DNA from: Paenibacillus rubinfantis
GTDB taxonomy: Bacteria; Bacillota; Bacilli; Paenibacillales; Paenibacillaceae
Reading direction: 5' to 3'
NCBI RefSeq assembly: GCF_001486505.1
Contig: NZ_LN909066.1
Span: 1,344,452-1,408,451, forward strand
DNA: 64,000 nt
The stretch's first letter is position 1. Each line of letters starts with the position of its first letter. The notes beneath the pieces are model-generated. The model did not search any database and was not told the DNA's origin. It saw only the letters and a program-made list of their open reading frames with translations. The position numbers and the translations under genes are program-made. Shown piece after piece: positions 16,272 through 25,027 of the stretch.

Positions 16272-18059
16272 GTGAAGCTCATCCGAGACATGAAGATTGC
16301 TTTGAAAATTCGCTTATTGGCTTATTGCCTGTTTGCTTTTCTGCTTATCATCGGCGTCGTGGGACTTCGGGAAATATCCAACGTCAACGCCAAGTTAGAA
16401 GAACTGAACAATGAGCGGCTTGTGCCGATCGTAAAGCTGGAGGACCTGAAGTCGAGCATGGCTGCGACAAGCACCTCGGCCACCAGCTATATGAATGCCT
16501 CTGATGACGAGGAACGCGCTTCGATGAAGGAGGAGATCACCGCAACCCTAACCCGGATCGAGGAAAGCTTGTCCGAATACAACGATGCTACCGACCAAGC
16601 AGCCGTGGGCAACGTATTGACCAAATACGCGGCTTATACCGAGGCGTTGGACAACTTTTTGACGGCATACCAGAACGGCATGACCGGTCCAAACGAACCG
16701 CAAACAGCAGGGGATCGCGGAGCGGCCGAGCCAGCCGCATCGGATAAGGCCGGAGATGCCCAGCCGCAAGGGGGACCGCCGGAGGAAGTAAGCGCCCTAG
16801 ACGAAGCCAAAACGGAGTTGATCGACGCGATGGACGGCTGGATCAATGAACACATCAGCGAGGCGCGACAAACCTATGAGGACAGTAAAACGGTCTACCG
16901 TTCCACCTGGATCACGATGTTCATCCTGCTCGCCATTTCCGCCGCCATCACCATGGTTCTAGCGCTGTATATTGTTCGGGCCGTGGTACACCCCATTGAA
17001 AAAGTGACCTCCAAGCTGAAGGAGATTGCCGAAAGCAACGGCGATTTAACCGGGCGGATCGGCTATCGCAGCAAGGACGAGCTTGGCGTGCTTAGCCAAA
17101 GCTTTGACGCATTTATCGCCAAGCTGCAAACGATCATCGGGGAAATCATCTCCTCGACCGGCACGATGTCGTCCGCCAGTCAAATACTTAGCCGGGCTAC
17201 GGGAGAAACAACCTCCTCGCTGGAAACCATCTCCGCCACGGTGCAACAGATCGCCTCTGGCACCTCGGAGAATGCCGCCGTCGCAGAGGAAACCTCCGCC
17301 AGCCTGACCGATATGGCCCGCTTCTCCGAATCGACGGCCATCTCCAGCAAACAAACGGCCGAGAAGAGTAAAGCCGTTGGCGAAGCCGCGGCCAGCGGGG
17401 CGGTTAAAATCACGGAGATCAAGGGAGCCATTACCGATATCGAATCGTCGACCCGGCTCGTGTCATCGACGATCCGCCAGCTGAGCGATTCGTCAGAGCG
17501 CATCGCCAACATGACCGAGCTTATCGCCGGTATCTCCGCCCAAACCAATCTGTTGGCGCTGAATGCGGCGATTGAAGCCGCTCGGGCCGGGGAAGCCGGC
17601 AGGGGCTTCTCCGTAGTGGCGGATGAAATCCGCAAGCTGGCCGATGAGAGCCGGATCGCCGCTCAAGAGATCGCCGATGTCGTCGCCGACAACCAGTTGA
17701 AATCCGCGGAAGCCGTCGCATCCGCCGATGAAGTGGCCGGCAAGGTGCGGGAAGGCGTGGAGAAGGCTGCGGAAGCGGGACGCAGCATCGAGCATATTCT
17801 TGGCAGTGTGCAAGAAATCATCGGCCAGATCGCCCGCATCGACGAGGATAACGACCGGCAGGCGCAAAGCACCCTGGAGATGGAGAAGGCGATCAGCAGC
17901 ATTGCAATCGCGACCGAAGAAATCGCCGGGGGCACGGAGCAGATCAGTGCCGGCATCCAGCAGCAGCTTGCCACGATGAACGAAATCGACGGTACGGCCG
18001 ATCAGTTGGCCGCCTCGGCGAAGAAGCTGCAGGACATGACCTCCGGCTTCACGGTGTAA
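16272..18059 (+). CDS. Methyl-accepting chemotaxis protein
   Basis: This 595-residue transmembrane chemoreceptor has a first membrane helix at residues 14-32 (LLAYCLFAFLLIIGVVGL) and a four-helix-bundle ligand domain to about residue 210 with an unusual acidic, Pro/Gly-rich insert (GPNEPQTAGDRGAAEPAAS). A second helix (ITMFILLAISAAITMVLALY), HAMP and a long coiled-coil signalling domain follow. The signalling tip reads IAGISAQTNLLALNAAIEAA. The start is GTG 16272 after GGGGGA. The operator array upstream suggests control by an OmpR-type regulator. The ligand is unknown. Confidence 0.88.
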   Translation: MKLIRDMKIALKIRLLAYCLFAFLLIIGVVGLREISNVNAKLEELNNERLVPIVKLEDLKSSMAATSTSATSYMNASDDEERASMKEEITATLTRIEESLSEYNDATDQAAVGNVLTKYAAYTEALDNFLTAYQNGMTGPNEPQTAGDRGAAEPAASDKAGDAQPQGGPPEEVSALDEAKTELIDAMDGWINEHISEARQTYEDSKTVYRSTWITMFILLAISAAITMVLALYIVRAVVHPIEKVTSKLKEIAESNGDLTGRIGYRSKDELGVLSQSFDAFIAKLQTIIGEIISSTGTMSSASQILSRATGETTSSLETISATVQQIASGTSENAAVAEETSASLTDMARFSESTAISSKQTAEKSKAVGEAAASGAVKITEIKGAITDIESSTRLVSSTIRQLSDSSERIANMTELIAGISAQTNLLALNAAIEAARAGEAGRGFSVVADEIRKLADESRIAAQEIADVVADNQLKSAEAVASADEVAGKVREGVEKAAEAGRSIEHILGSVQEIIGQIARIDEDNDRQAQSTLEMEKAISSIAIATEEIAGGTEQISAGIQQQLATMNEIDGTADQLAASAKKLQDMTSGFTV

Positions 18060-18081
18060 GGTAGTACAGGCCGGGCACCAC

Positions 18082-18129
18082 AAAGAAAGCCGTCTCGAGG
18101 AGTTTAAGCTCCCTGGGACGGCTTCTTTA
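18082..18129 (+). terminator. Terminator after the chemoreceptor
   Basis: AAAGAAAGCCGTC pairs with GACGGCTTCTTT and encloses an inner GGAGTTTAAGCTCC hairpin. It lies 23 bp after the stop codon. Confidence 0.7.
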
Positions 18130-18142
18130 GGTCATAATAGGA

Positions 18143-18323
18143 AATCTATTCGAAATTTCATATATAAAGTGGCGGGCTAGCGAAGGAAAAAGGGAATCTA
18201 TTCGGTTTTTCATATAGATTTAGGATGTTTCACTCGGAAATGAGCAAATCTATATGAAATTTCATATAGATTCCCTTAGATCCACCCAAATCGTTAAAAT
18301 GTATTCGATTTTTCATATACATT
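18143..18323 (-). repeat. Four-palindrome composite element, copy C (minus orientation)
   Basis: Units start at 18143, 18195, 18247 and 18298 (steps 52, 52, 51). Read on the minus strand, the order matches copies A, B and D: unit 2 is a perfect 26-bp palindrome, AATCTATATGAAA/TTTCATATAGATT; unit 3 has core TATATGAAAAACCGAATA; unit 4 core TATATGAAATTTCGAATA. The minus-strand leader has CCCCTCCTCTC and GCGCCC before unit 1, as in copy A. The 443-bp region 18060-18502 between convergent genes contains otherwise only the terminator. Confidence 0.85.
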
Positions 18324-18502
18324 GGGCGCGAGAGGAGGGGTTGGGCGGCTAGTCCGCCCTGATCCAGCGTTTTGATTCTCCCGCTGATAAATAACGTGCC
18401 CGTCATGCCCGTCATGCCGTCGTGCCCGCCATGAACCTTCGCTCCCTCCTGCCCGTCGACCGATCTGCCGCTTGTCTGGATGCCTGCCTTTTTTGGTCGG
18501 CC

Positions 18503-19462
18503 TTACAGCCCAAGCATAAACTGAACGATCTTGTCTTGCATTCCCGGCAGCCCTTCATGGCCGAAATCCGGGAAGATCTCCAGCTTCTTCGGCGAGGAAA
18601 TCGCATTGTACGCAGCAAATTGGGTCGACGGCGGACAGATCTCGTCCATCAATCCGATCCCCATCAGCACTTCCGCCTGAATGCGGCTGGCCAGATGGTG
18701 CACGTCGATGTAACCCAGCTTGGCGAACAGCTCTTCCTCCCGTTCATGCTGTGGATCAAAGCGGCGGAAGTACAGCCGCAGCTCCTCATAAGCGTTCCGG
18801 GCCAAGTCCATCTCCCAAACCCGACGATAGTCGGACAGGAACGGATAGACCGGGGCCGCCCGGCGCACGCGCGGCTCCAATGCCGCACAGGCCAAAGTGA
18901 TCCCGCCGCCTTGCGACCAGCCGGTCACGCCAACGCGGTTCTCGTCCACCTCCGGTAGATCCATAACGATCCCCGTCAATTGCACGGCGTCCAGGAAAAT
19001 ATGGCGGAACAGCAGGTTTTGCGGATCCCCGTCTACCCCGCGGATGATGTGGCCTTGCAGCGTATTTCCGATCGTTCCGCCGACGTCCTCCGATTTACCG
19101 CCTTGTCCGCGGCAATCCATCGCAAATACGTGGAAGCCCAGCGAAGCGTACCCCAGCTTCTCAGTCCAGTCGCCGGCGTTCGCGGAATACCCGTGAAACA
19201 GGACCACGGCTGGAGCCGGTCCATCGGATTTCGCCGGGCGCACGTATTGCGCATGGATGCGCGCTCCCTTAACTCCCGTAAAATAAAGATGATAACATTC
19301 CACGCCCGGTAGCTGGTAATCGGCTTTTTCCATCCGCACCTGCGGGTCAACGGCGCGCATTTCACGCAGCGCGACCTCCCAGTAAGCGTCGAAATCCGGC
19401 AGCTTCGGGTTAATTCCTTTGTACTTGCGTAATTCGTCCAAGGGTTTGTCGATAACCGGCAT
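18503..19462 (-). CDS. Acetyl xylan esterase / cephalosporin-C deacetylase (AXE1 family)
   Basis: The 319-residue alpha/beta-hydrolase removes acetyl groups from xylo-oligosaccharides. It has no signal peptide, as usual for the intracellular members of this family. Motifs: VLFHGYSANAGDW (oxyanion loop), DCRGQGGKSEDV, the nucleophile elbow TGWSQGGGI, the acid in LMDEICPPS and the His in DFGHEG. I chose ATG 19462 (MPVIDKPLDEL) after GGAGAGAGGAAGAG; the frame is open 28 codons further but without a binding site. With xylFGH 10 kb away it supports use of acetylated xylan fragments. Confidence 0.88.
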   Translation of the reverse strand: MPVIDKPLDELRKYKGINPKLPDFDAYWEVALREMRAVDPQVRMEKADYQLPGVECYHLYFTGVKGARIHAQYVRPAKSDGPAPAVVLFHGYSANAGDWTEKLGYASLGFHVFAMDCRGQGGKSEDVGGTIGNTLQGHIIRGVDGDPQNLLFRHIFLDAVQLTGIVMDLPEVDENRVGVTGWSQGGGITLACAALEPRVRRAAPVYPFLSDYRRVWEMDLARNAYEELRLYFRRFDPQHEREEELFAKLGYIDVHHLASRIQAEVLMGIGLMDEICPPSTQFAAYNAISSPKKLEIFPDFGHEGLPGMQDKIVQFMLGL

Positions 19463-19569
19463 TGATCTCTTCCTCTCTCCACAATAGGATCTAAATATAC
19501 CGTCCGGTTGAATCACCGGGCCATCGCTCACAGTATAGCTTGACAACGCTTTCTATACAAGAGCAAGGC

Positions 19570-21132
19570 TCACTCGATGCGACTTTTTGTCTTGTCTTTT
19601 CGAAGCGCCTTAATCGCTTGCGATTCGGCCAGATTTAAGCTTTGCCACTCGCCCTTCGGTTGTCCTTTCGCTAAGTGATCCCAGCGTTCATGCAGACGGC
19701 GATTCAGCTCCGTGCGCGGCTGAGGATCCAACTCGGAACCCGTTTGGCGGCTGAACTTCAACAGCCCGGGCACGGCATCGGGAGACAGGCTGGCCAGGTA
19801 CTCCACGTCGATCTGTCCGGTTTCCCGGTATCTTTCGATATTTTTGGACGCGATCACCCGATCCATGTTGGCGTAATTCAACGCGACGTAAGCGGCTAAG
19901 CTCACAACGATAAAGCATTTCGCCAGCGGCAAAGCCGCGAAACGGATACGCAAACCTGCACAGACCAGGAGCACGGCCAAATACAGCATAAACGCATGGG
20001 ACAAAAAGCGAATGTACGTGTATCCATAGGCTTCTTCGTACAGCAGCAGTCGCGTAAACGCCGATACCAGCATCACGGCGGAGCAAGCGACCAGAATATA
20101 GAGTAAAGTGTCGTTTAACCTCCGCATTCCTTTCCCGGCCTTGCTTCCAAACGTCAGCATCACAGCCAAGATAGCGAAATTAATCGCCGACACCGCGATC
20201 AGCTCGAAGAATCCGCTGCGGGCATATTCCGCATAAGACTGATCCGCCGGCAATGCGCCTTGCCAGGCGCCAAACAAATAAGAGAACTGCAAGGACGCGA
20301 AGAGCACATACACGATATTGATCAAAATCAGGACGGTCGCGGCCACCAGCGGATCAAGCCTCGGCATCTCCACCGGGGCCTCCACCTTGTTTTCGGCGGG
20401 AACCGCCCCGCCCGTCGCCGAATCCGGCCGCGGACTTACGAAGCCCCATAAGTAACCAAACAGAAGCAAACCCAGCACCAGCACATAAATCACGCGGATA
20501 AAGCCGTCCCCAAAAGAGAAGCTGGCGTTCAGCCAATCGGGGATTCGCGATAACAGGCGATCAAAGCTGCTGTCCGCCGAGGTCAGCAGCCCTACGACGA
20601 TGACCAGCAACGGAAATGCGATCAAGACGCCGAGAAGGACTTTTCCGATCGCTTGTTTCCGCCGGTCTGCGATCTTTCGGTTGGTGTAGGATCGGGCCAA
20701 ATGGAATACCGTTGCCAAATGACGCAGGTTCTGCGGGAACATATGATCCAGGATATCCCCGATCAACCGCAGGTCGCTCCATGAACGTTCCCTCGGGTTT
20801 AATATGTAAGTGGTTTGCGCAAAGACGAGACAAGGGAGCACCAATACATTTAATACCTTAAAAAGAGGATTGGCATACACCGCGAAGGTAAGCGACAGCA
20901 GCAGAACCACCGCCAGCGAGAACCAGCCGAATCCCGAGATTGGCCGGCGTATTCGTTCGGGGGCCCCCCATCCGATATACAAATAAAACAAGCAGACAAA
21001 CAGGGGGATGGAAATACCCAAATCATGTTCAAAAAACAGAACCTGGTGGATGGCAGCCAATCCGAAAGCCGCCGCCAGCCCCCATAGCGTTCGGATTGGG
21101 GGGATCCCGTTTCCATCGATACTCCGTTTCAT
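19570..21132 (-). CDS. Multi-pass membrane protein, DUF4173/DUF4153-like
   Basis: The 520-residue protein has about eleven hydrophobic segments through residue 420, including VLIAFPLLVIVVGLLTSAD and ILVACSAVMLVSAFTRLLLYEEAYGYT cut by short loops. The cytoplasmic C-terminal part of about 100 residues (KNIERYRETGQIDVEYLASL, LNRRLHERWDHLAKG) resembles the tail of the DUF4173 family. The function is unknown. It is divergent from the SgrR-like gene, with about 130 bp between start codons. Confidence 0.75.
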   Translation of the reverse strand: MKRSIDGNGIPPIRTLWGLAAAFGLAAIHQVLFFEHDLGISIPLFVCLFYLYIGWGAPERIRRPISGFGWFSLAVVLLLSLTFAVYANPLFKVLNVLVLPCLVFAQTTYILNPRERSWSDLRLIGDILDHMFPQNLRHLATVFHLARSYTNRKIADRRKQAIGKVLLGVLIAFPLLVIVVGLLTSADSSFDRLLSRIPDWLNASFSFGDGFIRVIYVLVLGLLLFGYLWGFVSPRPDSATGGAVPAENKVEAPVEMPRLDPLVAATVLILINIVYVLFASLQFSYLFGAWQGALPADQSYAEYARSGFFELIAVSAINFAILAVMLTFGSKAGKGMRRLNDTLLYILVACSAVMLVSAFTRLLLYEEAYGYTYIRFLSHAFMLYLAVLLVCAGLRIRFAALPLAKCFIVVSLAAYVALNYANMDRVIASKNIERYRETGQIDVEYLASLSPDAVPGLLKFSRQTGSELDPQPRTELNRRLHERWDHLAKGQPKGEWQSLNLAESQAIKALRKDKTKSRIE

Positions 21133-21264
21133 TGATCCTCGATTCCTCCGTTCCTCAATCGTTTGGAGACATTTGTTTCCTTACAGCCCATTTTAAATGA
21201 TAAAATAGGAAGATAAAGAGAAGAAATCGTGAGTAAAACTTCGTATTTTAGGGAGGTCGGCGAG

Positions 21265-22968
21265 ATGAAGTTGCATCATCAGTATTTGCAACTGCATTCC
21301 CGGTTTGGCGCAAGGAACATGGATGAACATACCGGCGTTACGCTGGATGAGTTGGCGTCCGTATTGGGCTGTACCCATCGGAACGCCTTGACGGTGATTC
21401 GCCGCATGGAGCAGCTCGAATGGATCGAATGGCGGTCACAGCGGGGGCGCGGCGCACGGTCGGTTTTGCGGTTCAGAATCCCGGCGGAGGAAATTGCCGC
21501 CCAGTCGATGACCCAGGCCATTCGCCGCAAGGACGTGCGCTTGGCTATCGAGGATCTTCGCAGGCATGCCGGAGCTTCTTCGCTGCAAGGTCGGCTCCAA
21601 GGCTGGCTGCTATCCTATTTCGGGCATCATGCGGAAGTGCGGAGTGACCGGCAGATCGACTCGCTGCGTTTACCGATCCGCCAGCCCATGCAAACCATCG
21701 ATCCGCTGAAGATGAATCTATTGGCCGAGTCGTTTATCGCCAGCCATGTATTCGACGGACTGATCCGCCGGGCAGGCGATACCGGAACGGTCGTCCCCGG
21801 CCTGGCTCACGCCTGGGAGAGCAATGAAGACCGGACGGTATGGACCTTCTTCCTCCGCAAAGGGGTGTTATTCCACAACGGCAGTCTGATGACCGCCGAT
21901 GACGTAGCCTACACATTCGAACGACTTGCGGGCCGTTCGCGTCGGTCGCTGTATAGCTCGATTTTTCAGAGAATCAGCGATGTGGCCGTCTTAAATCTCC
22001 ATACCCTCCGCATGACGCTTAAGGAACCGTGCGAGCTGTTCTTACCCAGCCTCTGTACCACCCGGGCCTCCATCGTTCCCCGCTACCTGGACCAACGGGG
22101 TGAGAGCGAATTTGGACAGCGTCCCATCGGGACTGGACCGTTTAAGGTAACGGTGTTTCAGGACAGCCTTTGCGTCCTGGAGTCCTTTCCTCATTATCAC
22201 CAGGGCCAAGCCCATCTGGATCGGATCGAAATCGTCCATGTCCCTTGGGAACTGAACGAAAATCAGACGGAGGTGATCGAAGGCTTGTCCCCTTTCCACG
22301 TCATTCCCGGGCAACCCGTGTCCCCCGAAGGAACCTGGATTGAAATGCATTCGCACGTATCCGTGCGGAAATTCATCACTTGTAATACCCGAAAATCCGG
22401 CCCTTTGCAGGATCCGCAGGTCCGCGCCCAAATCATGGGAATCCTTAGCCAAGTTGTTGCCGTTGAATCAACATCGGCAGATGACCGTCTTCGTTCCCCT
22501 CGGCTTCCCCTATGCATTGCAACGATCACGCCTTATCAACCGGATGCCGACCGTGTCGCCCGGCAGCTGGAGGCCGCCGGATATGCCTGCCGGGTTCAAT
22601 CCTCCTCCGTGGAGGAATTTAAAGGTGATATCCGTCTGCAAGCGGATCTGATCGTGTTCTCCCTGCTGCGTGACCAGGATGAGCAGCTGCGCCGCTACGA
22701 TCTGTATCAGACCATCGCGGAGCATGTCGAGCTGCGCCGGCAATCCGACATTCAGCGGCAGCTTCGTGCGGTTGCCCGAGAACAGGACTCACGGAGGCGA
22801 GACGCCTTGCTCAGCAGAGCGGAAACGGAGATGATCACAGCGAACGAGCTGGCCATTTTATCGGAAAAACCGCTGCAAACCGCCTTCCTCCCCTCCGTTC
22901 GCGGCGTCAGCTTCAACAGTCAGGGATGGGTTGACCTGCGCAACCTCTGGTTCCCACCCAAACTATGA
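21265..22968 (+). CDS. SgrR-like regulator: winged helix plus solute-binding domain
   Basis: The 567-residue protein has an N-terminal winged helix (LDELASVLGCTHRNALTVIRRMEQLEWIEW split near residues 25-60) joined to a family-5 extracellular solute-binding domain (SLMTADDVAYTFERL, EFGQRPIGTGPFKVT). There is no signal peptide, so it works in the cytoplasm as a ligand-sensing DNA-binding protein, as SgrR does in E. coli. ATG 21265 has GGGAGG eight bases upstream; an earlier GTG at 21229 has none. In Bacillota such proteins often regulate neighbouring transporters; here the adjacent genes are a membrane protein and a HAD phosphatase. Confidence 0.82.
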   Translation: MKLHHQYLQLHSRFGARNMDEHTGVTLDELASVLGCTHRNALTVIRRMEQLEWIEWRSQRGRGARSVLRFRIPAEEIAAQSMTQAIRRKDVRLAIEDLRRHAGASSLQGRLQGWLLSYFGHHAEVRSDRQIDSLRLPIRQPMQTIDPLKMNLLAESFIASHVFDGLIRRAGDTGTVVPGLAHAWESNEDRTVWTFFLRKGVLFHNGSLMTADDVAYTFERLAGRSRRSLYSSIFQRISDVAVLNLHTLRMTLKEPCELFLPSLCTTRASIVPRYLDQRGESEFGQRPIGTGPFKVTVFQDSLCVLESFPHYHQGQAHLDRIEIVHVPWELNENQTEVIEGLSPFHVIPGQPVSPEGTWIEMHSHVSVRKFITCNTRKSGPLQDPQVRAQIMGILSQVVAVESTSADDRLRSPRLPLCIATITPYQPDADRVARQLEAAGYACRVQSSSVEEFKGDIRLQADLIVFSLLRDQDEQLRRYDLYQTIAEHVELRRQSDIQRQLRAVAREQDSRRRDALLSRAETEMITANELAILSEKPLQTAFLPSVRGVSFNSQGWVDLRNLWFPPKL

Positions 22969-23040
22969 GCGGTTTGCGCGCCCATGGTACACTATTTCTA
23001 TAGATACAGATCCTAAAAAGAACGGATAGGAGCCATACAG

Positions 23041-23823
23041 ATGAACAACAACTACAAAATCGTCTTCTTTGATATCGACGGCACGCTGGTCAACGAGGAT
23101 AAGCAGGTCCCACAGGACACGATCCAAGCCATCGCCGAATTAAAAGCGAACGGCATCGAGCCGGTCATCGCGACCGGGCGGGCACCGTATTTTTTTGAAC
23201 CCATCGCCAAGCTGCTGCATATTGAATCCTTTGTCAGCCTCAACGGCGCTTACGTCGTCTACCGAGGGGAGCCGCTATTCAAGCAGACCTTGCCCCTGGA
23301 AAGCCTTCAGAAGTTGGTCGAGCTCGCCGGACGCCATCGGCATCCGCTGGTGTTTCAGGGGAATGAACGTTACTGCGCCAATGCCGACGCCCATCCGTTT
23401 ATCAGAGAATCCATCGATTCCTTGAAGGTGGAGCATCCGGGATTTGATCCCGAATTTTGGAGCAAGTCGCCGGTGTATCAAGCTTTTCTGCATTGCGAGG
23501 AGCAGGATGAAGCGCTCTATGAAGGGCAATTCGAGGACTTGCGTCTGATCCGTTGGCACCCGAAAGCGATGGATGTGACGATCCGCGGCGGCTCCAAGGC
23601 GGTAGGTATCGCAGCCATGCTGGAACGCCTGGGCATCCCTCTGTCCGACGCCGTTGCCTTCGGGGATGGATTAAATGATAAAGAAATGCTGCAAGAGGTA
23701 GGCTTAGGCATCGCCATGGGGAACTCCCATCCAGACCTGCTGCCCTATGCTGATTATGTCACCGCCAGCGTGGATGAGGGCGGCATCCGCCAAGGACTGC
23801 GTCATGCGGGACTGATCTCCTGA
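23041..23823 (+). CDS. Cof-type HAD-superfamily phosphatase
   Basis: The 260-residue cytoplasmic hydrolase shows HAD motif I FFDIDGTLVNED (nucleophile Asp near residue 9), motif II VIATGRAP, the Lys of motif III in GGSKAVGIAAML and motif IV VAFGDGLNDKEML. The C2-type cap marks it as a Cof/YidA-like phosphatase of sugar phosphates or nucleotides. GATAGGAG precedes the ATG. The substrate cannot be named. Confidence 0.87.
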   Translation: MNNNYKIVFFDIDGTLVNEDKQVPQDTIQAIAELKANGIEPVIATGRAPYFFEPIAKLLHIESFVSLNGAYVVYRGEPLFKQTLPLESLQKLVELAGRHRHPLVFQGNERYCANADAHPFIRESIDSLKVEHPGFDPEFWSKSPVYQAFLHCEEQDEALYEGQFEDLRLIRWHPKAMDVTIRGGSKAVGIAAMLERLGIPLSDAVAFGDGLNDKEMLQEVGLGIAMGNSHPDLLPYADYVTASVDEGGIRQGLRHAGLIS

Positions 23824-23853
23824 AGCCCCTCGCAAAAAAAATTGGATAAAAAG

Positions 23854-23880
23854 TGAAACATCCGTCATGCTCCCTGCGTC
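23854..23880 (+). promoter_or_regulatory. Possible ECF-sigma promoter of the SLH-protein gene
   Basis: TGAAAC at 23854, a 17-bp spacer and CGTC at 23877 match the layout of ECF sigma promoters (sigma-X/W type) in Bacillus. It lies about 130 bp upstream of the SLH gene start. The motif is short, so this is tentative. Confidence 0.35.
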
Positions 23881-24012
23881 AAAGGGTTAAACCAAACCGT
23901 ATCCGGGAGGAGGGAATTGACACCTTAAGCCTCGCCGGGCGCCGCGGAACAGCGGAGAACGCCGGCGGATATGATGCGTTTAACTCACGATTGTTCCAGG
24001 AGGGACTTGCGA

Positions 24013-24948
24013 ATGAAAACGAAAAAACGTTTATCCAAATTTCCAAAGCTGACGCTGCTGATGGTCATCGTGTTCACCCTGATGTTTGGCGGCACAGCCT
24101 CCGCCTTCAACGACATTAAGGGCGACAGAGAGCAGAAAGCGATCGAACGGCTGGAGAAGCTGGGAATTATCAAAGGCGACTATCACGGTCGCTACTACCC
24201 GGCCCAGAAGCTGACGGGCGCTGCTGCCGTCACCCTGATCGTCAAATCGCTGGACCTGAACTTCAATACGATCCGGTTCATCCAAATGCCTAAAGCCAGC
24301 GACTATTACACCAAGGTGAGCGATAAAGCCTGGTATGCCGAAGCCTTCATCATCGCGAATTACTACGGGCTCGACATTCCGAAGGACATCAACCCGGCCG
24401 CCAAGGTGACGAAGGAGCAGTTCAGCCACTGGCTCTACAAAGCGCTGAGCACAAAAGGCGACTACGCATTCACCATGCAATATTTGTCCATCAACGACGA
24501 GAAGCAAATCAGCAAAGACTATATGAGCAGCATTCAAGCTCTAATTAAAGCCAAAATCGTTACCTTGGATAAAAAGGGCAACTTTGGCCCCAAGCAGCCG
24601 GTCTCCCGCAGTGAAGCGGCAGGCATGCTCGACCGGACGCTGCAATTTATCAAAGACAACCAGCCGATCGTCGTGGATCCGGTCCCCGGCAACCTGTACG
24701 ATTTCGGGCTGAGCACGGACAAAATCTCCAGCGACGTGACCAAAGTAACGATCACGGCGATGGCGCCGCACCCGGGCTACGGGCTGGAAGTGTCAAGCAT
24801 CACGTTTAAGGACGACAAGGCCCTGATCGACTATCGCATTGTGGAGCCAAAGCCGGGGCAATTTTACCCGCAGGTTATTTCCGAGGTCAAGGCCGTCACG
24901 TACATTCCGACAGGATACCAGCCGGTGCTTGGCGCCCAATCGAAATAA
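24013..24948 (+). CDS. Exported S-layer-homology (SLH) domain protein
   Basis: The 311-residue protein has a signal peptide (KLTLLMVIVFTLMFGGTASA) and SLH-like modules: FNDIKGDREQKAIERLEKLG with IIKGDYHGRYYPAQKLT, and IVTLDKKGNFGPKQPVSRSE, which would bind secondary cell-wall polymer. The C-terminal region of about 100 residues is predicted beta-rich and unrecognised. ATG 24013 is chosen because CAGGAGGG lies nine bases upstream; the open frame extends further without a binding site. It is a single-gene unit with a terminator after it. Confidence 0.8.
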   Translation: MKTKKRLSKFPKLTLLMVIVFTLMFGGTASAFNDIKGDREQKAIERLEKLGIIKGDYHGRYYPAQKLTGAAAVTLIVKSLDLNFNTIRFIQMPKASDYYTKVSDKAWYAEAFIIANYYGLDIPKDINPAAKVTKEQFSHWLYKALSTKGDYAFTMQYLSINDEKQISKDYMSSIQALIKAKIVTLDKKGNFGPKQPVSRSEAAGMLDRTLQFIKDNQPIVVDPVPGNLYDFGLSTDKISSDVTKVTITAMAPHPGYGLEVSSITFKDDKALIDYRIVEPKPGQFYPQVISEVKAVTYIPTGYQPVLGAQSK

Positions 24949-24963
24949 CCGCTTGATCCGAAA

Positions 24964-25019
24964 AAAAGAATGGACCCGTTGTCCGGCAAGCCGCCGGATG
25001 ATCGAGGTCCATTCTTTTT
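24964..25019. terminator. Bidirectional hairpin terminator
   Basis: AAAGAATGGACC pairs with GGTCCATTCTTT, with an inner GTCCGGCAAGCCGCCGGAT hairpin and A and T runs at the two ends. It serves the SLH gene (+) and the MATE gene (-). Confidence 0.85.
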
Positions 25020-25027
25020 ATATAATT

